From Bacteroidales bacterium UBA6851 (GTDB taxonomy: Bacteria > Bacteroidota > Bacteroidia > Bacteroidales > UBA932), in the NCBI GenBank assembly GCA_002451795.1, contig DKDJ01000008.1:39542-103541 (forward strand): 64,000 bases of DNA. The letters are read 5' to 3'. Positions 1 through 8,308 of the stretch are shown piece by piece (the stretch's first letter is position 1; the number at the start of each line of letters is the position of its first letter). The translations under genes and the position numbers were made by a program. The notes beneath the pieces are model-generated. The model did not search any database. It was not told the DNA's origin and was given only the letters and a program-made list of their open reading frames with translations.

Positions 1-453
1 GGGAGTCAAATCCGGCAACATATACCTTTCCCCCACACACAGTAGCAGCAAGCGGAGAAGTAGAATACTTGCCATCGCTAAGTGTGGTCTTGATAGCATT
101 GGCCTCATCACCAACCTTGAAGTTCCACATCACACCCACATTCTGCTGGTATGGATCGTAATACCCATCATCCACAAGGTCTCCAGTAGCCTCGCATCCA
201 ACAATATACACATTATCACCGTCTGCATAGACGCCATTGCAGAAAGCATCATAAGTACCATCAGAAAGCCTGGTACGTACACCATCTTTCCATATTGAAG
301 CGTAATAGAAACCCGCACCCGGAACAATCTCCTGACCAACAGCATAAACCACAGCCTTCATTGGCACAACAGGCTCATCTGGCACATTCTCCTTGCCACA
401 TGATGCAGCCATCATACAACAAACGGCTGCCGCAAAAAACATTTTTTCTTTCA
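1..453 (-). CDS. Lipoprotein of unknown function (5' part; continues past the window edge)
   Basis: Reading the minus strand from the ATG at 453-451 gives an open frame of 151 codons running off the left edge. It starts MKEKMFFAAAVCCMMAASCG, a lipoprotein signal with lipobox AASC, so the mature protein starts at Cys19 and is anchored in a membrane. The rest has repeated pieces of the form GVYADGDNVYIVG and ATVCGGKVYVAGFDS, which look like beta-propeller (Kelch-like) blades: short strands with a YxxG rhythm. No catalytic motif is visible. The gene begins 42 nt downstream of the AspT-type transporter stop, so it may be read from the same transcript. The fold is an inference. Confidence 0.8.
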
Positions 454-495
454 TAACACTATTAATTAACCTATAATAAATCCTATGAGGACCAC

Positions 496-2151
496 CTACG
501 CCATCGCGATCAGTATCATCACCTGAGCCACAAGTACGCGCATAAACATAGAGAGAGGGTATACTGTAGCATAATTAAGCGACACATATTGACTTCCGTA
601 GGCATTCTGGGCGAAAGCAAGTACTGGAGGATTGGTAGTACCACCGGCCACAAGTCCACATATCTGGAAGAAATTGAGCTTGAACACATACCTGCCAAGC
701 AATCCGATCACCAGAATAGGAACAATGGTAATAATGGCACCATAGAGAATCCACCACCAACCACCAGCAGTAAGGGAAGAGACGAAAGTACGTCCTGCCC
801 CAAGTCCCACGGCAGCAAGGAAGAATGATATTCCTATCTCACGTATCATCATATTTGCACTCAATGTGGTATAGGTAGTGATGTGTGCTCTAGGCCCAAG
901 GCAGCTGATAAGAATAGCCACAATGAGCGGGCCACCGGCAAGACCAAGCTTTATAGGCTGAGGAATACCTGGAATAGCTATAGGAACGCATCCGAGAACC
1001 ACACCAAGTGCTATTCCCAGAAATATTGGGAAAAGATTAGGCTTCTCAAGCGCAGCAGCCTTATTGCCAACAAGTTTGGAGAGCGCTTCTATTCCGTCCT
1101 TCTCTCCAACTACCTGCAAGTAATCACCTACCTGCACGCGAAGATCAGGAGTAGCCACAAGTTCCACACCCGAACGCACGACCCTTGTCACTGTCACCGT
1201 ATATTGTCCCTTAAAGAGAATATCGGAGAGTTTCTTACCGGTCAGTGCAGTATTGGTAATACCGAGTCTTTTCACCAGAGGCGCACTCTTATGCCCCTTA
1301 ATCCAATCATCAAGATGCATAGGCACCTCGGCTCCGAAAACAATTCGAATAGTGTCTACACTCTTTTGGGTGGTCACGATAAGGACTTTGTCTCCCTCAT
1401 TGAGCACAGTATCATCCCCAGGAACAAACTCTTCGCCGTCACGCATAATCCGCGAAATCACCATCTCGTTCTTGAGGTCATCATTGATTACCTCCTTTAT
1501 GGTCTTTCCTATGATAGCCGGATTTGTCACGGCACAATGCATACGACGGGCAGCGCTCTCAGCCGCATTGCTCTGTGACTCTATATCACGAGTTTCCTTG
1601 TCGAGATCAACTTTAAATACAGCCTTAAAGATAATCAGCAGGGCAAGCACACCTAACACACCCATAGGATATGCCACTGCATAGGCAGAAGCAAGTCTGG
1701 AAGCATCAGTACTTGATCCGCCAGAGTCAAGAAGCGTCTGTTGAGCAGCACCAAGTCCAGGAGTATTTGTCACGGCACCGGACATCACGCCTACCATTGT
1801 CTGCAGACTTTCACCCGTGACAAGATGAATTCCAAACGCTGTAAGCGCAGACATGAGAACTAGCCCCACTGCAAGAAGATTGAGTTTTACGCCGCCATTC
1901 TTAAAGGAAGAAAGAAATCCCGGTCCAACCTGAAGTCCAATGGAATATACGAACAAAATCAGTCCGAAATCCTTCATAAAAGCAAGCACCTTGGCATTCG
2001 GGACAAAGCCGAAATGCCCCATAACTATTCCCACAAAAAGAATCCACGTAGAACCTATGGTAATGCCCTTGAAATTAAGCTTCGAGAGCATAAGTCCCAA
2101 TGTTATAGCTATGGCAAAAAGAAGAATGGAATATGCAGTTCCCGTTACCAT
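496..2151 (-). CDS. AspT/YidE-type membrane transporter with two RCK_C (TrkA-C) domains
   Basis: 551 aa. Hydrophobic N-terminal half (about residues 5-185), a soluble middle (about 200-370) and a second hydrophobic block (about 375-551): the duplicated architecture of the AspT/YidE/YbjL family. The two membrane halves carry related turns (GLQVGPGFLSSF near 70; GLGAGRTFVSSL in the second half). The middle holds two TrkA-C-like modules (around VINDDLKNEMVISRIMRDG and KLSDILFKGQYTVTVTRVV), which usually bind small ligands or nucleotides and gate transport. AspT exchanges aspartate for alanine, but the substrate of most family members is unknown and cannot be read here. It overlaps the end of the M49-like gene by 7 nt, so the two are co-transcribed and probably translationally coupled. 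Confidence 0.85.
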   Translation of the reverse strand: MVTGTAYSILLFAIAITLGLMLSKLNFKGITIGSTWILFVGIVMGHFGFVPNAKVLAFMKDFGLILFVYSIGLQVGPGFLSSFKNGGVKLNLLAVGLVLMSALTAFGIHLVTGESLQTMVGVMSGAVTNTPGLGAAQQTLLDSGGSSTDASRLASAYAVAYPMGVLGVLALLIIFKAVFKVDLDKETRDIESQSNAAESAARRMHCAVTNPAIIGKTIKEVINDDLKNEMVISRIMRDGEEFVPGDDTVLNEGDKVLIVTTQKSVDTIRIVFGAEVPMHLDDWIKGHKSAPLVKRLGITNTALTGKKLSDILFKGQYTVTVTRVVRSGVELVATPDLRVQVGDYLQVVGEKDGIEALSKLVGNKAAALEKPNLFPIFLGIALGVVLGCVPIAIPGIPQPIKLGLAGGPLIVAILISCLGPRAHITTYTTLSANMMIREIGISFFLAAVGLGAGRTFVSSLTAGGWWWILYGAIITIVPILVIGLLGRYVFKLNFFQICGLVAGGTTNPPVLAFAQNAYGSQYVSLNYATVYPLSMFMRVLVAQVMILIAMA

Positions 2152-3746
2152 ACGAAGTCAAATTTCACATCCACAGGGATTCCCTCAAGCATCATGTTGA
2201 AAGTATCAGCCTTAAGGTCATCTCCAAGCACATCGTATTTCTCTACAAAACTCTTGGCAGCGTCGTAATTCCCATTACCCTGAAGTTCAAGCACTGAAGC
2301 TACAAGAGAAGACACGCCGTCACGGAAAGCATCATAGTTGATGTAGTAGCAGCCATCCTGATGACGAGAATATGCTCCGGCCTCCTTGAGATAGTTGTAG
2401 CAGATGATATTGGCACGTCCTACGACTTCCTCATCTCCGAAACGAGCAGAGCGAAGAAGTGCCGTAAGGAATGTGGCATAACTATCCTCCTTAGTCACAA
2501 TTTCATTTGTCTCAAACTTGGCAATTACACTAGAAGCAAGGAAAGTTCCTGTAGAGAGGGCCTTCACCTCTTCCACCACAGCAGCCAGATTATCAAGAGC
2601 CTCATCCACACTGCGCCCGTCAAGAGTAGTCTTAACTCCAAGACCATGAGCCACCTCACGGAAAGCCACATTCCAGAAAAAGGCCTTGTCATTGACGTGC
2701 TCACGATCCTTGTCGCTGATTACGAGGTCAGCAGTAGGAACGAGGATACCATTAAACTTGGAAGCGATAACATTCTGCATGAGTATACTGCGAGTACCTT
2801 TTTCAGCTTGCACCTTTGTATCGAAAGGAAGACTTATAGCAATATCCTTGATGCCACAATTGGCTGCACCAGCATAGTACAATGCATCTCCAGCATAAAT
2901 GGTAGATTCTGTACCAGGTACGAATGTCTTGTATTCATCCTTGCACGGAAGGCTCTTCTGGAACTCAGGCATCTGCTCGCTGAACTTGCGGAGTTGTTCG
3001 GACCGAGAAAGATTCTTGAGGATGATATAGGCTCCATAAGAACGCTTAATGCCATGAAGTTGATCGTCACTGCTTTCATTAGGACCAAGTACCAAATCCA
3101 TCTTGCTGTCATTGGTATCAAGCCATTTATATGCACTCTGCTCGTAAGAGTCAGTCTTCAGTCCCTCAATCTTGGCAAGTAGATACTCCCTCACGCTAGG
3201 TACGATGGTAAGATCAGCGGCAGCCTTAAGATAATCGCACATCTTGCTGATATTGTCATGATACTCATCATGATACCATACTGTACACAACTTTCCCTCA
3301 TGATCTCTGCGTATCAGTGTATATGGACTATATTTGTCTGGAGCATCAAAGGCATCCCACTCTTCTTGTGTCATATCGGATGGGTAGAAAAGCATTCCAG
3401 ATGGCATATCTGAAAAGCCTTCCACAAAACTCTTTCCCGTGATCCTATCCCAAGGACCGTAATTGACAAGAGCATACTCCCTTGCCTGAGGATCTTCAAG
3501 ATTTTCAAGAGCCTGTTTATCTCCAAACACCTGCTTCCAATAGATATTGTCAGCTTCCATCGCTGCAAAACGATAGAGATTAAGAACTTCCTTGCCATAA
3601 ATCGAAATCGCATCGATATAGGCCGTATTCTCAGTTCCAATCTTGACTGTAGCATACTTGGCGAAATTTCCGTCATTCTTCTTGGTCTCGTTGCAGCCAA
3701 CGAACATAGTAGCCGCAAGAGCTACTGCCATGAACATTTTTTTCAT
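2145..3746 (-). CDS. M49 (dipeptidyl peptidase III-like) lipoprotein with an altered zinc motif
   Basis: 533 aa from the ATG at 3746; the frame also runs up to a TTG at 3764, but the signal peptide begins MKKMFMAVALAATMFVGC, with the lipobox Cys at residue 18. The body matches the bacterial M49-type family often found in Bacteroidota: FxxxAHGLG in the centre, a downstream EEVK, and the terminal IPVDVKFDF. In active relatives the centre reads HExxHxxG; here it reads REVAHGLG, with Arg363 (CGT, 2660-2658) in place of the first zinc His, while Glu364 and His367 remain. The usual EEAKAD is EEVKAL. The protein may be an inactive binding protein or use other ligands. A TACCTTTG -7 box lies 28 nt upstream. 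The AspT-type transporter overlaps its 3' end. Confidence 0.75.
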   Translation of the reverse strand: MKKMFMAVALAATMFVGCNETKKNDGNFAKYATVKIGTENTAYIDAISIYGKEVLNLYRFAAMEADNIYWKQVFGDKQALENLEDPQAREYALVNYGPWDRITGKSFVEGFSDMPSGMLFYPSDMTQEEWDAFDAPDKYSPYTLIRRDHEGKLCTVWYHDEYHDNISKMCDYLKAAADLTIVPSVREYLLAKIEGLKTDSYEQSAYKWLDTNDSKMDLVLGPNESSDDQLHGIKRSYGAYIILKNLSRSEQLRKFSEQMPEFQKSLPCKDEYKTFVPGTESTIYAGDALYYAGAANCGIKDIAISLPFDTKVQAEKGTRSILMQNVIASKFNGILVPTADLVISDKDREHVNDKAFFWNVAFREVAHGLGVKTTLDGRSVDEALDNLAAVVEEVKALSTGTFLASSVIAKFETNEIVTKEDSYATFLTALLRSARFGDEEVVGRANIICYNYLKEAGAYSRHQDGCYYINYDAFRDGVSSLVASVLELQGNGNYDAAKSFVEKYDVLGDDLKADTFNMMLEGIPVDVKFDFVW

Positions 3747-3773
3747 AAAATTTCTGTAATTCAATCTAGCCTA

Positions 3774-3781
3774 CAAAGGTA
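3774..3781 (-). promoter_or_regulatory. Bacteroidales -7 box for the M49-like / transporter operon
   Basis: On the minus strand the sequence reads TACCTTTG, an exact match to TAnnTTTG, 28 nt before the ATG of the M49-like gene. No good TTTG/TTG -33 element sits 19-21 nt further upstream, so support comes from the -7 box alone. Confidence 0.5.
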
Positions 3782-3850
3782 TTAACTTTTTCAATTTTCT
3801 AAAAGTTTTTAAGAAAGAAAAATGATTGAAAGTCAGACCAATTTCAGTGC

Positions 3851-5011
3851 TTAGGCATGCTGCTCAGAGCCAGTAGCAGCCATAAGTCTGCGGATAGGCT
3901 TGAAGTCAGAAAAAAAGTTGGTTGCTATAACCCTAATCACGGTATAGCAAGGAATGGCAACGAGCATTCCGACAATGCCGCCTACGTGTCCCGCCATCAA
4001 CAACACTATAAAAATCTCCAATGGGCTGGACTTAATGCTCGCCGAATAGATGAGCGGCTGGAATAGGAAATTATCCACCATTTGAGTACAAATAAATACA
4101 GCCAGCAGAGTAATAAGCACAATGGCGAAATCTGGATAGACACCTACTGCAGCAGCACCGCTATACTTAAGAACAATTCCAAGAACCGTCCCAAGCGCCG
4201 CACCAATCCATGGGCCCACATAAGGAATCACATTCAGAAGGCCCGTCATAAAAGCTATTCCGATAGCAGGATACAGACCGACCCGTGCTATTAGCCACAG
4301 CCCAAGGAAATTTAGGAGTGCCACACCCATAACTTCAGCCAGCAGCCCCACAAAATAGCGGCACAGCAGATGCTCTATATCTCCAATGACCCTCATAGCC
4401 CTATCTTCAACCCTATCAGGAACCAACGCACCTATTATCCTCCGGAAAAGAGTCTCATCCTTTACAAAGAAAAAGCCTATGAACATGACACTGAACAGGG
4501 CTATTCCAAAAGAGCCCAACGCAGAAGCCACAGAGCCGACAACAGAAGTCACAGAACTCAAGTCAAAAGCCTTCCCTATCCATCCGAACAAAACATCCTG
4601 AATCCGGAAATCTGTCCCCAGAGCTGGGACCATGCCCACAAGCCAGGCATTGAACCGACCTATCCATTCAGTAAACTCGGAACCCCTAAAGGAACCTGAC
4701 TGCAGATTACTTGAGACACTAGAGATAATTCCAGAGACCACAGGAACAACCTGCGTTACAACACCAAGGAAGACGACCATTATAAGCAGAAGCGAAATGA
4801 TGGACAGAAGCCAATCAGGAGCGCCTTTACCCTTAATTTTAAGCCGTCTCAATACAGCCATAATCGGCCGCCCCAAAAGGGAGACGACCGATGCTAAAAC
4901 AATGTAGACTAGCACACTTCTGAAAAACCAGCACAGGAAGAGCACTGCCGCTGCAGCTGCTGCCCATATTATGTACCGTGCAAGCCTATCCGTACTTCTT
5001 TCTTCGTTCAT
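3851..5011 (-). CDS. AI-2E family transporter (YdiK/PerM-type permease)
   Basis: 386 aa from the ATG at 5011 (the frame opens with a TTG at 5020). Two transmembrane segments follow at about 15-60, then a soluble, amphipathic region (about 80-150) and five to six further membrane segments. The segment FMTGLLNVIPYVGPWIGAALG is the conserved signature of the AI-2E/PerM family, and MVDNFLFQPLIYSASIKSSPLEIFIVLLMAG is the typical C-terminal block. Family members export small molecules or act as Na+/H+ antiporters; the name comes from TqsA and does not prove autoinducer-2 transport. It lies 23 nt downstream of the second DUF4252 gene and may be the last gene of the sigma-factor operon. Confidence 0.85.
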   Translation of the reverse strand: MNEERSTDRLARYIIWAAAAAAVLFLCWFFRSVLVYIVLASVVSLLGRPIMAVLRRLKIKGKGAPDWLLSIISLLLIMVVFLGVVTQVVPVVSGIISSVSSNLQSGSFRGSEFTEWIGRFNAWLVGMVPALGTDFRIQDVLFGWIGKAFDLSSVTSVVGSVASALGSFGIALFSVMFIGFFFVKDETLFRRIIGALVPDRVEDRAMRVIGDIEHLLCRYFVGLLAEVMGVALLNFLGLWLIARVGLYPAIGIAFMTGLLNVIPYVGPWIGAALGTVLGIVLKYSGAAAVGVYPDFAIVLITLLAVFICTQMVDNFLFQPLIYSASIKSSPLEIFIVLLMAGHVGGIVGMLVAIPCYTVIRVIATNFFSDFKPIRRLMAATGSEQHA

Positions 5012-5034
5012 CAACTGCAAAAATAGTAAGAATC

Positions 5035-5520
5035 CTAGTTATTGACAGCAGCAGAAAGCAACTTTTCAAGATCTTTTTTTGCTATTTTACCATTTATGGA
5101 TATGAACGTGCACTCTTCTGGCTCTGAAGCAATCATCACAAAATTTGAAACCGTATCAGCATCTGAAATTGTATAGATGCGCACTGCTTCCCCTCCATCT
5201 TTAGCCTCGATGAGAAGTTCATACTTACTAGACTTGACTAATTTCTCAGCATCTGCAAGAATCGAGGCATTGATTTCAGAATTCTCGCTGTCAATAAGAT
5301 ACATGCCATCCATCTGCCGAACGAAAGGAGTGATATTGACCTCCCCTTCAGGCATATCAATATCAGGAAGATTTCCGATTAGTTTAAACATCGAAGGAGA
5401 GACATAGACAGCGCTGACGTTTGCTTTGTCAGAATACTTGTTGTAAATGGACTTGGCGTCCTGTGCGAATGATGCTATACTAAGGGCCATCGCTGCTACT
5501 ACCATAATAATCTTTTTCAT
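5035..5520 (-). CDS. DUF4252 secreted protein
   Basis: 161 aa with a clear signal peptide (MKKIIMVVAAMALSIASFAQ, cut after SFA or FAQ). The mature part has the DUF4252 pattern seen in Bacteroidota: a helical N-terminus (SIYNKYSDKANVSAVYVSPSMF), a central YLIDSENSEINASILADAEKL block, and a C-terminal half of strands ending ISINGKIAKKDLEKLL. The function of DUF4252 is not known; members commonly sit next to an ECF sigma factor, as here. It lies 7 nt downstream of the anti-sigma-like gene. A second DUF4252 protein heads the same operon. Confidence 0.85.
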   Translation of the reverse strand: MKKIIMVVAAMALSIASFAQDAKSIYNKYSDKANVSAVYVSPSMFKLIGNLPDIDMPEGEVNITPFVRQMDGMYLIDSENSEINASILADAEKLVKSSKYELLIEAKDGGEAVRIYTISDADTVSNFVMIASEPEECTFISINGKIAKKDLEKLLSAAVNN

Positions 5521-5527
5521 ACCAATA

Positions 5528-5926
5528 TCAATTATAAAATTTATCCAACACTTCGGATGCTTTGTTCAATTGTGAAAGAGACGCATCCGCTATACTCTTT
5601 CCCTTATTCACCTTTTCTGAGATAGCACCAAATGCACGTTCTATTTCCGCGTAAGCTTCTCTCGGATCATCAAAGGTATCCTTCGGAACCGCATTGATAT
5701 TCTCATAGCGTATTCCCACGAAAAGCGCTGCTGCTACCGCTGCTACCGCCGGAATCCAGACAAATTTCCTGACACCGGTCTGACCATGCTTTCGGGCCAA
5801 TCTCTCAGCGCACATCACATCTTCAATCCTACCCGTCAACTCTGACGGAGCCTGCACCTCAGACTGATCTGCAATTCTTTCGAGTTCATCGGCCCCGAGC
5901 TTCTCAATATCTTCTATACGTTTCAT
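5528..5926 (-). CDS. Small single-pass membrane protein, probable anti-sigma partner
   Basis: 132 aa. The first ~60 residues are charged and helical (IEDIEKLGADELERIADQSE), followed by one transmembrane segment (FVWIPAVAAVAAALFVGI, about 65-83) and a C-terminal helical region predicted outside the cytoplasm. That topology, and its place 4 nt downstream of an ECF sigma gene, fit a membrane anti-sigma factor, although no classical zinc-binding HxxxCxxC motif is present. In similar Bacteroidota loci a protein of this size and topology regularly separates the sigma gene from DUF4252. The anti-sigma role is inferred from context. Confidence 0.65.
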   Translation of the reverse strand: MKRIEDIEKLGADELERIADQSEVQAPSELTGRIEDVMCAERLARKHGQTGVRKFVWIPAVAAVAAALFVGIRYENINAVPKDTFDDPREAYAEIERAFGAISEKVNKGKSIADASLSQLNKASEVLDKFYN

Positions 5927-5930
5927 ACTC

Positions 5931-6413
5931 TTATTCTAGTGATTTCTTCAATTTTCTTCTCGCATTGCTCAGCAGGACCCTCAAACTGAGGTACCCTATT
6001 CCCGTACGGCTCTGTATCTCCGCGTAGCTCAAGTCATCCAGTACCCTAAGTTTCAGAACCATGCGTTCCCTTTCGGGAAGACAAGAAAGATGCTTTCGAA
6101 TTTCCTCTATCCGCTGCCTGTCGCTTATTCTTTCGTCAGAAGGAGACTCATCCGAGGCTACTTCAGGAAGTTCGCCTGCTACCTTTCCTGCCGTTCTCCT
6201 CACCATATCCAGACAAATATTCCTAATCAGAGTAACACAATATGCTTTGGGTGATCGGACATTTTCCAACGCATCAGCAGAACTCCATAGCTTCAGATAC
6301 AAATCCTGCACAGCATCCATCGCATCATCTTCAGACTCAAGGATGTAGAAAGCCACGCGATAAAGAGAATCTTTCAACGGAAGAAACCTACTTTCAAACT
6401 CCTCCGCACTCAT
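5931..6413 (-). CDS. ECF-type RNA polymerase sigma factor
   Basis: 160 aa. Region 2 lies at about 1-70 (FESRFLPLKDSLYRVAFYILESEDDAMDAVQDLYLKLW: the EDDAMDAVQDLYLKLW block is the core-binding and -10 recognition helix), and region 4 at about 100-160 (LSCLPERERMVLKLRVLDDLSYAEIQSRTG, the helix-turn-helix). The length is normal for an ECF sigma. It starts with an ATGA overlap with the upstream DUF4252 gene and is followed 4 nt later by the anti-sigma-like gene, so the operon order is DUF4252, sigma, membrane partner, DUF4252. It may autoregulate this operon, which is usual for ECF loci; the inverted repeat at 6946-6990 lies in its leader. Confidence 0.92.
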   Translation of the reverse strand: MSAEEFESRFLPLKDSLYRVAFYILESEDDAMDAVQDLYLKLWSSADALENVRSPKAYCVTLIRNICLDMVRRTAGKVAGELPEVASDESPSDERISDRQRIEEIRKHLSCLPERERMVLKLRVLDDLSYAEIQSRTGIGYLSLRVLLSNARRKLKKSLE

Positions 6414-6934
6414 TTTGCAGTCTCCACAAGTTCTCCTACCAGACTCATATCAATCCGGCCGAACAGACACACCAGCGTACCTTCATCAGGCATGGAGATT
6501 ACCACATCCTCCACCATATTCCCTCCGTTGGACACATACCCGTAGACCAAAACCGTCTCGCCCTCATCCTTTGCCGACATCAGAAGTTCCACCCCATCCA
6601 TTATCCTGGACAACTTACGGTTAAACGACCTGCGCACTTCCGGACTACAATCTTCATAATCAGCCACCGTCAATCCGGTCACAGACTTCATCACCTTAAG
6701 GGCAGCAGCAACAGACTCATCATCTCCAGCATCCACACTAGCGGCCTTACGGAAAAGAGACAAGGCCATCTTACCAAAATTCATCCCCTCAAACTCGCCT
6801 CTGGACTTGTACTCATTCACAAGGGCCTTCAACTGCCGCCGGGGGACTTTTTTCCCTTGTGCACACGCACTGACTTCCAGCATCATCACTGATGTCAATG
6901 CAACCAATAAAAACATCAAAAATCTTTTACACAT
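6410..6934 (-). CDS. DUF4252 secreted protein, first gene of the sigma operon
   Basis: 174 aa. Signal peptide MCKRFLMFLLVALTSVMMLEVSACAQG, cleaved near SACA. The mature part (GEFEGMNFGKMALSLFRKA ... YEDCSPEVRRSFNRKLSRIMDGVELLMSAKDEGETVLVYGYV) shares the layout of DUF4252 proteins and of the second copy at 5035-5520, though the two are only distantly similar. It precedes the sigma gene and overlaps it by four bases. The pairing of two DUF4252 proteins around a sigma/anti-sigma pair suggests the envelope proteins are outputs of the regulator or part of the sensing system. Function unknown. Confidence 0.8.
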   Translation of the reverse strand: MCKRFLMFLLVALTSVMMLEVSACAQGKKVPRRQLKALVNEYKSRGEFEGMNFGKMALSLFRKAASVDAGDDESVAAALKVMKSVTGLTVADYEDCSPEVRRSFNRKLSRIMDGVELLMSAKDEGETVLVYGYVSNGGNMVEDVVISMPDEGTLVCLFGRIDMSLVGELVETAK

Positions 6935-6945
6935 ACTCTTTTCAT

Positions 6946-6990
6946 TCCTGCGAGAAATGCCTCGATATATGGCTTGTGCGTTTCGCAGGA
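6946..6990. repeat. Inverted repeat upstream of the sigma operon
   Basis: TCCTGCGA (6946-6953) and TCGCAGGA (6983-6990) are perfect reverse complements separated by 29 nt, beginning 11 nt upstream of the DUF4252 start codon. The arms could form a stem in the 5' leader of the sigma operon or be bound by a protein. Confidence 0.4.
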
Positions 6991-7077
6991 CAACATCTTC
7001 CGCACAGCCTATTCAGACGCGCCATATTATAGACGAAAAGACCGGCACAATGTTAAGGAAAAAAGAAATTAATTTTT

Positions 7078-7085
7078 TAATTTTG
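7078..7085 (+). promoter_or_regulatory. -7 promoter box of pncB
   Basis: TAATTTTG matches TAnnTTTG exactly, 15 nt upstream of the pncB ATG. The -33 region has only a weak TGTT at about the right distance. Confidence 0.5.
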
Positions 7086-7100
7086 CAGAAAATCATATTT

Positions 7101-8294
7101 ATGAAACCGATAATCAAGCATTTTACAGATAACGACCTCTATACATTCACTTGCCAGTATTATATACTTGAGACCTACCCAAGGGCGGAAGTAGAATACA
7201 CTTTCTACGACCGCAACGGGCAGATATACCCTAAAGGATTTGACAAGCTGCTTCGCGAGCAGATAAATTACATGAAGGACGTCATCATCACAGATGAAGA
7301 AGTCGAGTACATGACAAATCACTGCATTTATCTGCCGTTATGGTACTTCACTTTTCTGAAAGGCTTTAGGTTCAATCCGGATGAAGTCAGCATTCGGCAG
7401 GACGAGCAGGGACATCTTGAAATAAGTGTACAAGGCAAATGGTTCTCGACCATCATGTGGGAAATGCCTATCTTGAGCTGCATTTCAGAACTTATGCACA
7501 CGCTCCGCGGTGATCTTGAACGATATGACGCTGAGCTCGAATACCGCAGGGCCATCCAAAAGTCAGAGGCCATATTCGGTGGAGGACTTACACTTGGTGA
7601 TATGGGCACAAGACGCAGACTCAGTTTCACCCATCATGAAGCCGTTGTCAAGGCAATGAGCGAAGTCTACGCATCTCGCGAATGGCCCGGCAAATTCACG
7701 GGAAGTTCAAACGTCTGGCTTGCCATGAAGTATCACATATCGCCGCTGGGCACTATGTCACATCAGCTCATAAGTTTCGAGGAGAATGTCAGCGGAGTAT
7801 TCGAGTGCAACTTCAATGTCATGAAGAAGTTCAGCGATGTCTATGATGGGGACAATGGCATCTACCTTTACGACTGCTTCGGAGACAAAGTATTCTTCAG
7901 CAACCTTAGCAAGAGAATGGCGATGATGTACAAGGGACTACGGGTAGACTCCGGAAGCGAGGAGGAGCAGACGGAGAAGATAATAGAAAAATACAAGCAG
8001 CTCGGCATCGACCCATCCACCAAACAAGTATGCTATAGCAACGGGCTTAACATTGACAGGGCGCTTGAAATCCACCGCTATGTAGATGGACGAGTTCAAG
8101 ACTCATACGGTATGGGAACATTTCTCACCTGCGACGTCACAGGCTGCGAGCCCATGAATATCGTACTCAAACTCACCAAATGCCGCATCACTGAAAAGCG
8201 TGAATGGCACGACTGCGTAAAGCTCTCATGCGACCTGAGCAAGACTCTCGGACGCAAGGAAAAGTGCGATTATCTCAAAAGCCTGCTCAAATAA
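7101..8294 (+). CDS. pncB: Nicotinate phosphoribosyltransferase
   Basis: 397 aa from the ATG at 7101; an in-frame extension to 6807 exists but would run through the promoter and the neighbouring gene. The enzyme joins nicotinate to PRPP with ATP hydrolysis, the first committed step of NAD salvage (Preiss-Handler route), in the cytoplasm. The start MKPIIKHFTDNDLYTFTCQY is the family N-terminus; GDMGTRRRLSFTHHEAV and FTGSSNVWLAMKYHISPLGTMSHQ correspond to the active-site and phosphate-binding strands, and VCYSNGLNIDRALEI plus YGMGTFLTCDV complete the barrel. Length is normal for the Bacteroidota/E. coli type. It stands alone, divergent from the sigma operon and convergent with the barrel gene 14 nt downstream. 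Confidence 0.95.
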   Translation: MKPIIKHFTDNDLYTFTCQYYILETYPRAEVEYTFYDRNGQIYPKGFDKLLREQINYMKDVIITDEEVEYMTNHCIYLPLWYFTFLKGFRFNPDEVSIRQDEQGHLEISVQGKWFSTIMWEMPILSCISELMHTLRGDLERYDAELEYRRAIQKSEAIFGGGLTLGDMGTRRRLSFTHHEAVVKAMSEVYASREWPGKFTGSSNVWLAMKYHISPLGTMSHQLISFEENVSGVFECNFNVMKKFSDVYDGDNGIYLYDCFGDKVFFSNLSKRMAMMYKGLRVDSGSEEEQTEKIIEKYKQLGIDPSTKQVCYSNGLNIDRALEIHRYVDGRVQDSYGMGTFLTCDVTGCEPMNIVLKLTKCRITEKREWHDCVKLSCDLSKTLGRKEKCDYLKSLLK

Positions 8295-8308
8295 TATCAG
8301 AAGAGACA

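Noticed and set aside
883..1578. Long plus-strand frame inside the AspT-type transporter
   Set aside because: Its translation is low in complexity for membrane or catalytic motifs and it lies wholly opposite a well-supported gene.
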